Part shown: one piece after another, positions 34,197 to 46,484 of the stretch | Layout of the letters: every line of letters starts with the position of its first letter | Numbering within the stretch: the first letter of the stretch is position 1 | Assembly (NCBI GenBank): GCA_002221725.1 | Contig: NJFT01000064.1 | Location: 62,001 to 126,000 of the forward strand | From: Scedosporium boydii | Taxonomy: Eukaryota; Ascomycota; Sordariomycetes; Microascales; Microascaceae | Direction of reading: 5' to 3' | DNA length: 64,000 nt | Notes under the pieces: generated by a model | What the model was told of the DNA's origin: nothing | Database searches by the model: none | The model's input: the letters and a program-made list of their open reading frames with translations, nothing else | Made by a program: the position numbers and the translations under genes

Positions 34197-37100
34197 ATTG
34201 TGAATGGTGGTGAGGAAGAAGATGGATAGCGACGGGCCGGATGGACCCGAAATCGACCGTTATTTTCGAACAGATATCTAAGTGTACTGTTTTACATCTG
34301 CATGAGACATGAGATCAATCTTCTGCTCATATCATCGCGCATAAATCCGGACACGAAGGGAAAGTCCACGTTGTGTCGCGCGCATATCAAAGCGAGTGGG
34401 TTGGACGATGAGTGGGGAAGAGTTGGAAAGGCATCTGGATTGATTCGATGAGATTGATGCCCGAGGCAAATAGGTTGCTGCTTCACGATCCATCCACTCA
34501 TGCAGTCTTCGCTGTAGACTGCAGTGTACAACGCATGCATGCGGGTGTGGGTTGTTGCGACACGGTGGACTTTGTGGGGGTGGATTCTTCAACGGGCAGA
34601 ATCTCGCATTCTCGCATTCTCACATTCTCACATTCTCACCTGGCGGCTTTTTTTTTTTTTTTTTTGGTTCCCAGGATGAGGATGGAGGGCTCTGGGCGAT
34701 CCGGTGATCATTTTTGGAGCGATCTTCTTTCTTTTTTGGTTAACCGCTGAATTATTATTATTTCCCCCTTTTGTTTTTGCATTTCAGCGGCGCATTCTTA
34801 GTGCGCCGGGAAATGAAATGGTGATCTTGTAGGCGAGACGCTGGCCCAGATTGATGTTTCTGTGATGAGAGGTGCTCGGCGCGTAAGAGTGTGCTAGGAT
34901 TGGGATGTGATGACGCTGGGAGACGAATTGTCCGTACGCGCCGTGGTGGTCACGACGGGGGCTCATGGGAGATTCGGATGCAGATGAAGAGGACAGAAGG
35001 GACAGGGCGCATCGGAGGCTGGATCTGGATCGACCGGACTGGATCAGCATGCTTAGGACGATCGAGAGAAGTGGATCTTGATCGTATGTGACTTCCCAAG
35101 TCGGAATGGCTGCGATTATCGTCGGCCTCTCTCTCTCGTTTCCAGGCCAGGCGGTGAAGTTCGGACTTTTGTGCTTCAATCTATCCACGACGGCTTAATT
35201 TCGCCTTGCCGACAGCAAGCCAGGCTTCTCCGTCGATACGAAAAAGAGATAATATCCATCACCGAGAAGCGAGGTGCTGTCCGGTGTGCAAGACCAAAGC
35301 CCGTCGACGGCTTAATATTATCCGATCCGCTGCTATTCCCTCCATCACGTCCCGTCTGCCGTCTGTGTTTCCCTTTGGCCAGGCCAGGCCGTCCTCTCTT
35401 TCCCCTCACCTGCTGTCTACTTTGTCTTCCCGCCGCATCCCTGAAACGAAGCACTGATGGTGGCAAAGGCTAAGGATCCTGGGAAGTCTGATTGGTTCTC
35501 CTGCTTGACAGGTTTCCCCATTCGGAAAATTCCCATTAAGATCCCAGCCCGTGTCCGCGCCTACAAGGACAGACGGTACAAAGGTACTGTCAACGGCGAG
35601 CCATGCTGTTGGGCAGCGGCAGAGGAGCCCTGTCTGTGCCAGTTCCCTGTTCACCTTGTCTCTCTCGCTCTCTTCTTTCCTGGCCACACACATCGTAGGA
35701 TTTTGATGAGTTTTCAGGTACCGCAACCAGACGGCCAGGGTATTTCCTCTTCCCGCTCGCCATCACATCCCCAGGTACCCAAAGAGGGAATAAGCCGGCG
35801 GCATAAGGAAGTAAATGACGAACGTGTTTCGAGAGGGCGAAAGAGGGACCGAATGGGCGGGCGCCAGGTTTTTTTGCCTCTCTCTTTTTTTACATCCCCA
35901 TTCTGCTAAGGCTGTAAGGAAACGAAACGAAACAGAGAAATGCGGGAGGAATGCGATGAATGCCTAATCCAACAGCACCATTGGGACAAGTTTCTTCTTG
36001 CCCCATCGCCCACTCATCGCTTTTTATCGCTCAACACTTCTTTTTTTGCGACCTAAGGTTTGCGCTCTCCACCTCATTCGCGAGAGGGAGGCAGCATTGC
36101 ATTGGGAACCACGACTGTGATAGGCTGGTGACGTGCTGGGGGGCGGCTCCGTGGCACATGCTGGCTGGGGCCCTGGGTGCGTTAGGTTCGGACTGGGAAG
36201 GGGGGTCGATCGGGCAGCTTGACGATGATGGATGGTGGATGGGTAGGATGGGTGACACAGCCCTTTTTCTGCCTGTCAGTCTCCTTTGCTTTTTTGTTCC
36301 TGCTCTGCGGGAGGGTTCGGCAATTGACCCGGCCGGGTGATGGGGTGTGTGTGTGTGTCTGTGTCTCTCCCTGTGAGAGAGTGTGTGCCATTGCCATCCA
36401 CATCACAGGGTGATATCATAATGAAGAAAAAGTCTGGGGTCTGGCTCAAGACTTCGATATACAAGAACCCTGGCTTCCCTCCCCCGCGACCCTGACGATC
36501 CCATCTCTTCGTGTCCTGCTTTTAGTCTTTCTTTTCTTCTTCTTTTTTTCACCAACCCAAACAGATCATCTTAAAAGTGTAGACGTTTCCCCAATGCCCC
36601 ATCACGTTTCCTAGACTTTTCCTTTCTATTTCCTTCACTCCCCTTCTTCCCTAATACACTTCCCTTCCCCCCTTGCCCTTACTCGTACGTCCCGTTGAGT
36701 CGGTGACGTTTGTCTGTCTACATCTGCTTTTGAAGGTCTGGGACCGGTCTCCCTGTTTGCACACATCACCACAGTTGTTTCATCCCTGTCCCCATCCCCA
36801 TACACTCCCCTTCTTGTCCCTTGGTTTTGTATTCGAGTAGACCTGAAAAACACAAAAGAAGAAACATCATACGTGTATTATCTTCGTATCCTTGCTTCAT
36901 CACACTTATACACTTCACATTGAATTGCACTCGAATCAACGGCCCCTACGAGACTGGATCTCTCTGATGAACAGCACCTTACGACACTTACACGAGATTG
37001 ACTGACCCTGTACACACCGAGCCATTGTCAGATTGTTACACTTACACCGAAAGCACACCCCCCGACTCCCACTTTATATTAGCTCTTCCTTTTCACCTTT

Positions 37101-37199
37101 GACTTAATTACTTCTATTCTCTCTAAGTCGTGCCTATCCAACACCGAAAACCATAAGAAGGAAGAAGGCACACCCATCTTGCGACAACTTGAAAAAATC
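34197..37199. other. Long intergenic region, no gene supported
   Basis: About 3 kb without a supportable gene. It contains an octamer repeat followed by a T-run (34601-34665), a short GT microsatellite (~36345-36358), and from ~36480 to 37190 a strongly pyrimidine-rich segment that is probably the leader of the next gene. An open frame of 150 codons at 35457-35909 lacks any family feature. Confidence 0.5.
34601..34665. repeat. Octamer tandem repeat (ATTCTCAC) followed by T18
   Basis: Five 8-base units, the first degenerate and later ones ATTCTCGC then ATTCTCAC three times, occupy 34601-34639. They are followed by an 18-base T-run at 34648-34665. Confidence 0.8.
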
Positions 37200-39164
37200 A
37201 TGGCACATCTGCTATACACTTTCGTCTTCCTCTTTCTGCTACTCTTGCTGCCCTCTGCGGCGCTCAAGGTGACGGCTGGTTCACCCTGCGCATCTCTTTG
37301 CGCGAATGACGATACCGCCAGTTCACCCTCAACGAATTCGCCGAGCGTGGCGGTTTGCGATGATGGGGAATTTAGCTTGGATCCCAAGGGGCAAAAGTTC
37401 CAAAAGTGCTTGGCCTGTCTCGAGGAAAGCACTTTTGTGAATGGTGCCGAGAATGACCAGATGTGGTTCTTGTGTAAGTTTCCATGAGAGAGAATAATTC
37501 CCACCTTTATGGTCTCTGCGACGATAGTTAAATTAACGGCGGAGAATGCTAGATAATATGAGATATTCCGTCGGTTATTGCATCTTGGGTCTTCACAACG
37601 CTACGGGCGTTGGTTCCAACCCATGCCAAACCACCACAGCGTGCGGCGCTCTTCAGGGTTCACTTCTGGAAGATGATGTGAACCCTGAAAGTGAGTCGCA
37701 GTATGGGTACTGCGAGTCTGGAGGCCGACCTGTTATTCCCTCGGACGAGTTCTCGCTTTGCCTTTCTTGTGTGCGCACAGGCGGCACTCATGGGTATCTT
37801 ACCAACTGTATGCTTTAACACTCCCTCCCTTCTGCCTCTTGTTGTCCATTATGTAGCTCACATCCTCCGAAGTCCTCGTGGCGCTCGAGGCTGGCTGCGA
37901 TCAAAAGCCAACACCCGGTCAGAAGCTCTCACTGAATGATACCATTTTCGCAAATACCAGCATTCATTCCCTCGAAGTGGCTCCCTCCAAGCCGGAGGAC
38001 AACCAATCAGGAATTCCACCTACCACGATAGCCGCAATCGTTGTTTCCGCCGTCGTCGGGATCTTACTTGTTGCAGGGTGTGGCTTTATCCTCTGGCGGA
38101 AGTACTTTAGGAACCGTGAAGGGAGGAACTCCAGCGAAAAGAAGTTCACAAAGGGCTGGATAAAGCGGACTAAATTTGGAAATTTCGGCGGAAGGAAAAC
38201 GACGTCATCTCTCGACTTCCGGTGCAGGACGCGCGTTACTCCCCTCGCGTCTAGGTTCGATTTCCGAGGTGTAGGGCTCGAAGAGGATGATGTCCCCGCC
38301 GTGAGGAGTCCTGAGATGGTCAACGCGGACGAGAAAGCCGAGCTGAGGAACCAGGAGGAGAGACGTCGCCTTGAAGAGGAACGAAGGATGCATTTCGTGC
38401 ATCCTGGCGATGCTCTGGGCTCTAATCCGGTACTTGCTCAAGCTCAGTCCACTACCAGCTCGCCAAGCACTCAGTATCCTTATCCTCCTCCCCAGCAGCC
38501 ACTCCCTACACCACCGACTTCTTCCAAACAATCCCAAACACGCACCGTGACAACGACCCCCTCGTCCTACACCCGCCCACCATACACGCCTCCTCCCCGT
38601 TCCAGAATGGGCTCCCTCAACGTCGTAACAACAACGCCACCCACCTCAAGCCCACCCCAATTTCCCCGCTCAACGCACTCCTCCCCGCTGCAGCGTCACT
38701 CTCCCTCCGTCCACTCCACCGCGACCCCATCCTCCGCAACTTCCCAAGCACCGCTCCTCCCCGTCAAACTCTTCCCACCGCCACAGGCCGCGACGGCCTC
38801 CTCCAATAGCCCCAGCGAAGCCATGGGCCCCGTGGTCCGTTGGCTGCAAGAACAGCGTGTCGGGAGGGATAGTAGAGGCGGGAGCATCAGGGAACGGTAC
38901 CAAGATGACGAGAAGGCAGCTGCGGAGCGGAGTAGGAAAATTTCTTCGCCGCAAGCCACGAACTGGACGCCCGTCGATCGGAGCGCGGGGGCGTTCCAGA
39001 CGCAGAGGGCAGAGTACGAGGATCCCGGGAGGCAGTGGGATATAAGTAATGTGAGGGGAGGGAGCCACAGGACGCAGCACAGTCGGAGCAATGCGCGGTT
39101 GATGGGTCAGCCCAGCGAGACGAGGATATTACCGACGAGTTTTGCGCCGCCGCCTGGGCAGTGA
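37200..39164 (+). CDS. Cysteine-rich single-pass membrane protein, paralogue of the gene at 8992
   Basis: Exons 37200-37473, 37553-37807 and 37873-39164 encode 606 residues. An in-frame ATG seven codons upstream (37179) is possible, but the chosen start gives a clean signal peptide (MAHLLYTFVFLFLLLLLPSA). The ectodomain begins LKVTAGSPCASLCAND and repeats the paralogue's layout: VCDDGEF, KCLACLEES, QMWFLYNMRYS, TTACGAL, SLCLSCV, AGCDQ. One membrane helix (IAAIVVSAVVGILLVAGCGF) is followed by WRKYFRNR and a ~370-residue Ser/Thr/Pro-rich tail with poly-proline runs. The acceptor at 37871-37872 was preferred over the earlier TAG because it alone restores NFLVALEAGC, matching NFLTVLSAAC in the other copy. 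Function unknown; a surface sensor or signalling scaffold is possible. Confidence 0.82.
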
Positions 39165-40042
39165 GATTGCAACGCCTCCTCTCGCCGTTTACTGGGTGTT
39201 AAATTTGTTTGATTTCTTTCTTCACTTCTTTACGTTCTTTTTCCTACCTTTTCGTCACTCTTTTCCCTTTACAATTCTTTTACAAGTTTGATTCTTTCCC
39301 TACTTTCATCTCTCTTACACGGCCGTTTTCCTTGCCTCCCCTCTCAAGTCTTCTACCTCTTCTTTTGTTTTCCAACTTAATTTCCAAGGAGGGTAAAAAC
39401 AAATCAAGGCGTTTTCACGGACCGGTATGTCAGGGTAATGTAGATGGAATAATGGGTCGCATTGATAGCATAGCAAGCGGAGTTTCTGGGACTGGGATTT
39501 AAACAAGAAAAGAAATGAAAAAATTCAAGGAAGCTGGGCCTGTTGGAGTTGGAGTTGGGGGGTTTGGATGGAGCATCCTAGTTGATATATACCGATATCG
39601 TGTTGGCCTTGTTAATATACCCTTCCTTTCGCCTACGATTTTGAAGTCAAGTCCCATTGAACCTGCGCCATCTCTCGACAGGACGTAAAATTGAATTTCC
39701 ATGACAATCATTCCGGGCAAGGACGGAAAAGTAAAACGCGAAATGGGAAAGAAGAGATGTTGTGCCGGATCGAGGACTGACAATTCTCATCCTCGAACTC
39801 GCCATGATGTATTTTTTTAGTCCAAGTACTGACTCCATAATCTATGGGTATTTTTCATAAGAAAAAAAACAAGAACCAAACTTGCAATCCTTCACGCCAT
39901 CGACAAAAGAAAAATGAATATAAAGGCCCTCCCGGGCAAACTGCCGCAAAAGGGCCAAACACAAAGGTTAAGACCAAATACAAGGAGAAAGAAGCCATGC
40001 CCTTAAAAATGAATCCGTTTATCTCTTCTTCCTTCTGTCCCC
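39165..40042. other. Convergent intergenic region
   Basis: The 3' flanks of the membrane-protein gene (+) and SAC3 (-) meet here. No coding frame is supported. Confidence 0.55.
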
Positions 40043-43000
40043 TTAATGGCCCCAAGGCGTTCCAGGCCGACTAGACATCTCACTCTGCAGCCTCTCATTC
40101 TGCTCCTTGAACCATCCGGTCCCTTCCTCCATCTCCTCCCTAAGCCTTCTCATCTCTCGAATCGTCTTCTGCGTATCGAGCAAGATCCGCTTATTCTTCT
40201 CCTGCTCTCCTCCCTCTTCCTCGTTGTCGCCCCCATCACGAGCCTCGCCGGCGGTCCTCTTGCGCTTCAGCGCGTGGCCGAGTCCTTCTACGCCGTTGAT
40301 GCCGGATACGCTGGCATGCGGCTTGTGGGTTCCCAGAGAGCGGAAGTCCTCCTTTTGTCGGGGCACCGTCGTTCCGTCCATCGTGGCGGGACGAACCTCT
40401 GCATCGGCACCGGCGTAGGCTACGCGGGGAGTCTCTGGAGGCGGCATACCAAAGTTACCGAGCTCGGGGAAGCGCTTCCCCTCGTATTTAATCTGATCGG
40501 CAAGATACTCTGGCAGGGCCGAGCCGTCTGGCATCGTGACGAGGCCCATAGCTTTGAGGCGCCAGCGGCTGGAGACCCTGGATAGAGAAGAGGTGGAGCC
40601 GTCTTCGGAGGGCGGGAGGGAATACCTCGACCTCGACCGCGCGATCGTCTTCCGCAACGCGCTCCCCGAAAACTCCTCGCGGAGCGCCCGTGTCTTGGCT
40701 CCACCGCCGCTAATGCTGCTGACACTGGCGGTGCTGCTGGTACGAGGTCTGACGACCTTACCGATGGACCTGTTCACGGAGTCGGCAATGCCCGTCTTGA
40801 TCTTGTGCATAAAATCGGGCATGCTCGACTTCCGAACGGGCGAAAGCGGCCCGGGGAGAGAACTCCTCCGTCCGACGATCCTCGCCGCGGCGTCGCGCTC
40901 GTTCCTAACTCCCGAAAGCACACCGCTCGCAAGCAACGCCTCCTCAGCCTCCTCCCGCGAAGAGAGCGACCGTTTCCGGAGTAGTAGCGTCTTGAGATCC
41001 TCGATGTTATCCAGCTCCGCCGCTTCCAGCGCCAACCTCCTCTGCGCCCTCTCCGCCTCTTTCTTCTGCTTGAGCTTCTCGACCCGCTTCGATTCGCGAT
41101 AGGCTCTCATTTGCTCCCGGTCGCTGCGGCGGAGAGCGCTGGCGCGATTCTGTCGGGCAGTCTCCCTCCATCGATAAAAGTATTTGACGCCGAGGCTGTA
41201 GGTGCGGAATTTGCGCGCTTCGGCCCACGATTTTTCATCCTCCTCCTTGCGTATCCGTTCTTTCTCCTCTCGGACGAATTGGTCAAAGGCTTTCCTCACA
41301 GCTTCCTCGACGGCATACCGTTCGAACTCATCCATGAGCCCGTGGTCGCCCGAGACGAACCATTTCGTGAATGAGGACCATTTTTCTTCTTTCGTTGGGG
41401 GGGCCGGAGTAACGACGGCTGGTGGTTGCACTGCGGGAACAAACGCACCCGGCTGGCTTGGTGTTGGTACTTGGGGGGCAGCAACCCCCTTTTCTATCGT
41501 TGGGGCCTGTGGTACCTTGGGTGGTACGGATATACTTGGCGAAGGAGCGGAAGGAGGCTTGAAAGCAGCAGCCGGAGTAGCGCCAGGCGCCGGGACTGCA
41601 AGAGATGGCTGTGGCGGAGGAAATGCGGGAGTCGGAGGTGTGACTTTGATGGTAGGCGTGGTGGTTTCGGCAGCCTTGCTCGGCGCAGAACTGAGGAAGT
41701 TAAAGGGGCTGGTGCTTGGCTTGTTCCCGCCACTTAGGACGGATGGGGCAGGGACCGCTGCGCCTGTGGCACCTAGAGTTGGCGTTGTAGTCGGTTGTGC
41801 TGGTTTCGAGTCGGTCGTGGGTTTAAATGTGAAAGTAGGTGCAGGCGTGGGTGCGGTGATTTGCTGGGCGGGCACGCTTATTGCCTGGGACGGGGCCCAT
41901 GTTAAACTAGGTCCAGTACTAGGCTTCAACCCAGGCTGCGCAAAAGGAGACGGCCCTAAAAGTAGACATGTTAGCATACATACAGCGGCGTCGAATATGC
42001 GCCTGTTCTTGGCGAAAGTAACGAACCTGTCGCGGGCACAGTTCCCAGGCCACCGGCCACGGCCGGCGTCTTCTGCAGAGCAGCAGGCGCAAAAGTCGGT
42101 GCTGTAACTGGCTTCGTACCTGGAGCGGTCGCCGCAAGCTGACCGTGGGTGGGGGCCGTTTGGGTAATAGGAGCAGCAAAAGGTGAGGTAAATTTGATGG
42201 GAGCCGGAGCAGGCGTGAATTGGGCTTGTAACTTTGATCCTTCAGACCAAGACGAGCCAACAAAAAGTGAATCTTCGTCAGTAGCGCCTGTTCCACCCTG
42301 AGGTTTTAACGAAGTATCTTCGGATACCGTCTGATGGATGACGTCCGGGAGTGAGTGCGTGCCTCTCTTCTTCTCAACTATGTTTGCGGAGTATGTATGG
42401 TGTAGGCGGGGGTACTCAAGACCTCTGCCATATTCGAGGATAAGATAACTTTTGTTCAGATCGTTGGGGTTATTTGCATCTGGCGCGAAGTCGAGACCGT
42501 GTAACTTAGCAAACTCGACCGCCTCCTTAACTGTATCGAACCGGAGGTAAGAGTTCAAAACGGATGCCGTGATATCCTTGGGGGTTTGTTTCGGTCGAGA
42601 GAAGGCCTTCTTTACGGCTGCCAAGATGGACCGGCGAAGTTGACCGAAATGGATCTCGGCGAAACAAGCCATGGTGTAGGAGACGTGCGGATCTTCCACG
42701 ATGCGGAAGAACGAATTATATGCGCTCGATGCCGCAAACGAGGGCGCTCCTTTCAAGGGCCCGTGGAAATCCTGCGTGTTCTGAAGGGCTTCGACGAGAG
42801 AAACCGCCGTGCGCACCTCGTCCGAATCTCGCCAAAACTTGGGATCCCATTCCCTTTGCACGTTCTCCAAGATGTCGGGATGAAAGGCTCGGAAAATGAG
42901 CTGATAGGCTCGAAATTCAGCCTCGTTCTCGCACGTAATACCTTCGGCATCGCAATCGCTGTAGGCGTACATGAGTGATATCAGCGTCTTTCCTAGCTGC

Positions 43001-44626
43001 TCCACCTCTTGCTGTTCGGAAAAATCCTCGGGCGTATAACCTTCTTGAGCGAGAAGATGAAGCGCCGTGACATGGAATCGAGCAATGGTCTCCAAGCAGT
43101 AGACTTGGTCACGCATCTCCTTATCGTTCATGGACGAGAAAAATGCGAAATCTCGACGGATGGCACGGGTCCGATCCCATAGGAATCCATGGAGGACGGG
43201 AAGATTGTCGTCAAACTCCAAGAGGTCGTCGATTAAGTAGTCCAGCGTCCGGCGAAGGGCTGCAACAGACCGGACATCCATCGGTAAGGGCGCCTCCTGC
43301 CCAGCGGCTGATCTAGCGAGCTTCTTTACCATCTTGGAGGTATCGGCGTACGAGGTGGCGGGGTCTTTCTCAGCTTGCTTGACGTCGAACTCGGTAATTC
43401 GGGTGATCTTCTCGAACTCGGGGCACATGTCTTCGCATATACCCTTAAATGAGATGGCGTCCTCCAGTCGTTTCCGATCCTCCGGGTTGTCGATAAGACC
43501 GGCACGTATCAGAGACGCGCGAGCCTTCTCTCTATATTCCTTGTAATCTTCCCTAAACTGCATCATAGCATTCTTACTAGACGGCATTCCAGGGTTAGCC
43601 GGCCAGGCGGGAGGACGGATGCCATCCCTTGCTAGTTGCGCATGCATCTCGTTCGCATATTCGTCGCTCGACTTTTCGTGAATATGTGCAGGGCGATTGT
43701 TGTTAGATTTCAAAGCAGAAGGTGGCGGTGGGCGTTGTTGTCGGTTAAATCCTTGGGAGCTGTGTTGTTGTTGCTGCTTCGCGGTTCGAGATGGGCCTTT
43801 TGGTGCCTGCTCATCAAAGTGAACTTTCTTCCCGTGCCCGGTTGGCCCATTCGCTAAGGCACCCTTGATTGGACCATACCCATTCTTGGGCGCTTCTTGG
43901 GCGCCACGAGAATTGCGCGCTGGACCATCGGGGGTCGTGCCTCTTCTGACTCCATTTCGTTTTTCAGCATCACTCCAATCCCCCTTGTTTCGCTTAGACC
44001 GCTTCGAGTCGCCTCCTGCATCCAACTGCTCGGGGCCAGAAGCTGCGCCGAATGGCTTGCTCGATCCAAACTGTGTGCTGCCGAAGGTAGGTTTCGCTCC
44101 GCTGTTGAGCTTCGTTGTCGAGGGTGCAAAGGGGCTCGCTTGGGCATTAAGGGCGGTAGTCGGTCGGCCTAAAAACGTTAGATATAGACTAAGGGACCGC
44201 ACACGCTACGATTTTTTTTTCCCGGTTACCTTGATTCGAAGGCATGCTAAACGGCGAAGGAGATCGATTCGCTTGCGGCTGCGAGGTCGCGCCAAAGGTG
44301 CCCGTGTTTTTTGCGGAGAATATAGATGGGGAGGGTATCTGAGATGTCGTCGTCTGAAAAGGATTTTTCACTTCAGGGGCCGTAGAAGTCGTAGAAGTCG
44401 TCGCGAAAGGATTAGATGGTGCGGCACCTCCTGACATGGCGGAGAAGGGGTTTGGCAGACGGCCATTTCCATTTTCTTGGACGCCCGCTGTCGTCGACTT
44501 TGAACCGAACGGCGTTGGCGAGAAAGATGGGGGTTTCGAGGCCGAGGAGAATGCACCGCCGCCGAAGACAGAAGTCGACTGCGCCTGGGTGGCGGCTGGC
44601 CAGCCGCTACCGCCAAAGGTAGACAT
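40043..44626 (-). CDS. SAC3: Nuclear mRNA export factor Sac3 (TREX-2 scaffold, SAC3/GANP family)
   Basis: Exons 44626-44230, 44168-42027 and 41955-40043 encode 1483 residues. The N-terminus is nucleoporin-like, rich in Ser, Pro and scattered FG or PF pairs (STFGG, SVFGGG, PTFGSTQFGSSKPFG). The SAC3/GANP domain follows with its signature GICEDMCPEFEKITR and continues through DYLIDDLLEFDD, FLWDRTRAIRRDF and EAEFRAYQLI. A long Pro/Ala/Thr-rich linker leads to a charged helical region (WFVSGDHGLMDEFERYAVEEAV) and a coiled-coil C-terminus. In TREX-2, Sac3 scaffolds Thp1, Sem1, Sus1 and Cdc31 and couples transcription to mRNA export at the pore. Large antisense open frames here are by-products of the GC-rich codons. 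Confidence 0.95.
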
Positions 44627-45183
44627 CGTCTCCTCCGCCGACTCTCATTTGTTGTGGATTGCGACACACGGCGATTGCTAGGAAGATGAAAAGATGATAG
44701 AAACAGGAAAGAGGCGGAATAAAAAGTTTTGAAATAGATTTTGGTGATAAAAAGGTGATGTTGTCGAAGTAGAGATGGGTGAGTCTCGACACGCTTCCTT
44801 GCAGAGGCAAGGTTGGGTTGTGTTGTGAAAAGAAGGGTCGTGATGCTCCCACGCAGAAAAGAGCTTAGCACCATCCCATACCTGGAAGCGCCCGGTTTGG
44901 GTAAGGCTGGCGCTGGGGGAGCATGGCAAGAACAAAGCTTGGGCGGGGTTCTGGAGAAACAGATTTTCCGAGTTATTTATATCACGTGATATTTGAACCA
45001 CCACAGACAACGGTCACGTGGTGTTCCCTGCCAACATTTAATTTTGGTTGATGAGAGACGGCAACTCATTCCCCAGATTGACAGCTCATGGGGTATCAAT
45101 TTATTCTCATTAAAACATTGAAACAGTGTCTAGCTTTTCTGGCCTTTTTGTAACCTAGTCATTATGCATCTCATAGCAGCTCC
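44627..45183. other. Intergenic region between LTV1 3' end and SAC3 start
   Basis: About 560 bases between two genes in tandem on the minus strand. It should hold the SAC3 promoter and the LTV1 terminator, and includes the two CACGTG elements listed separately. Confidence 0.55.
44979..45020. promoter_or_regulatory. Paired CACGTG E-box elements, one a 14-bp perfect palindrome
   Basis: ATATCACGTGATAT at 44979-44992 is a perfect inverted repeat centred on CACGTG; a second GTCACGTG lies at 45013-45020. CACGTG is the known target of fungal bHLH proteins such as Cbf1. The pair stands ~350 bases upstream of the SAC3 start codon. Binding is inferred, not shown. Confidence 0.5.
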
Positions 45184-46484
45184 TTATCTCCGAGCAGGAA
45201 TCCTCGCCGGACCTAATCCTTTCCTTATCTCATCGAGCTGATCGAGTCCACTCTGGCCGCCCTTCGACTTCTTAGATGGCCTCCTTCCCTTCGAGTACCC
45301 CGCCAAGAAATCATCCATGACATTATCAAAGTCGCTTCTCAGAGGACCCTGAACACTCGACGCAGTAGAAATCTCCGAGACAGAACCGAGATCATCGAGA
45401 TCGTTTTGATACCGTTGTTCGAGCTTCTCGTAGCGAGCATCCAAAATGGTGAGCTGTTCCGTTCGCACAAGTGAGGACGACGTCATGGAGTAGCTGGATG
45501 CGTTGGTCAAGGCACCCTTCCGCTTCTTGCGGCGCCCGCCGTTCGTGGTTGTCGTCCAGGTAGACTCGAGCACAGAGCCGGTGATACCCCCCGTCGGCCT
45601 ACCGGTCTTCTGGTCCTGCTTGAACTGTTTGAAATCTTCCATCCAGTTTTGGCCCTGCACTCCGTTGGCCCCAGCGCTTACGAGCTCGGGAACCTCATCT
45701 GCTTCCTCGTCTTTGTACTCCCTTGTAGGCTTGGCCGTGTGGTCGGACTCCCAGCCATCGTCGTCATCGTTGGGATATTCTTCGTTATATGCGGTTTCTT
45801 CGAACTCGTAGTCATCGATTTCTCTCCCATCCTTCGCCAATTCTTGAAACAAGTCATCGTCCTCATTGTCGACAAATTCCTCATCCTCCAGTGCCTCTAG
45901 AACCTCGCGTAACCTCGGGTCCATATCGGGTTGGAACCCAGCGATCGCATCCGGGATATCTTGTTGCGCCTGGTAAGAAACGTGCTGCAAATTCTTCGAC
46001 GGCAGCACAACCTCGTCCAATAGATCATCCGCCTTGTTCTCCAGATCCATCTGCCGTAAAGCATCCTCCAAAGACATCTTATTCTTCCCCTTGTTCTTGT
46101 TGCCGCTCGAATTAGCCTCAACGAAGACGACCTCGCCAGGTCCCCCGGAGTTCAGGTCACGCAAATGTTGCATATAGTCATATTCGGTATCGTCAAAGTA
46201 AACGCCGTAGTTTGCAGCCTCGCCTTCATTGTCTCGGATGCTCTCGACCTCGGAGCCAAGCTCTGAAGCCAAATCATCTAGCGCCTTGCTCTTGGAACCT
46301 TTTGTTTGGGTAGGGTTAAGCACCATCTGCGGCGCAGACTCGTCGTGGATGAGGGGGTCATTTTGAGGTCGGTGGACGAGCGTAAAGTGTGTCGCTGTTT
46401 TCTTGTCTCTGTGGAAATATTAGTTTGCGTGTCCATACGGCCTGGGACTTCGGGTGAAACTGACATCCACTTGCCCTTGGCCAT
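45184..46484 (-). CDS. LTV1: Low-temperature viability protein Ltv1 (40S ribosome biogenesis and export factor)
   Basis: Exons 46484-46465 (20 nt) and 46408-45184 encode 414 residues. Splicing of the 56-nt intron yields [20 protein letters not shown], the conserved Ltv1 N-terminus, which no single open frame contains. The middle is very acidic ([24 protein letters not shown]), and the conserved C-terminal block reads [19 protein letters not shown]. Ltv1 helps position Rps3 and Rps10 on the 40S head and leaves after phosphorylation during cytoplasmic maturation. Its start codon is divergent from LSG1, a 60S factor, across 519 bases. Confidence 0.95.

Noticed and set aside
35457..35909. A 150-codon frame starting with ATG in the 34-37 kb gap
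   Set aside because: No recognisable domain, unusual composition, and it crosses pyrimidine-rich leader-like sequence.
37857..37872. The earlier TAG acceptor at 37854-37856 for the last exon of the second membrane-protein gene
   Set aside because: It puts the exon out of frame; the CGAAG acceptor 16 bases later restores the paralogue-matching sequence.
41202..42107. A 301-codon open frame on the + strand opposite SAC3
   Set aside because: It mirrors the Pro/Ala/Thr-rich codons of SAC3, has no family features and no start context.
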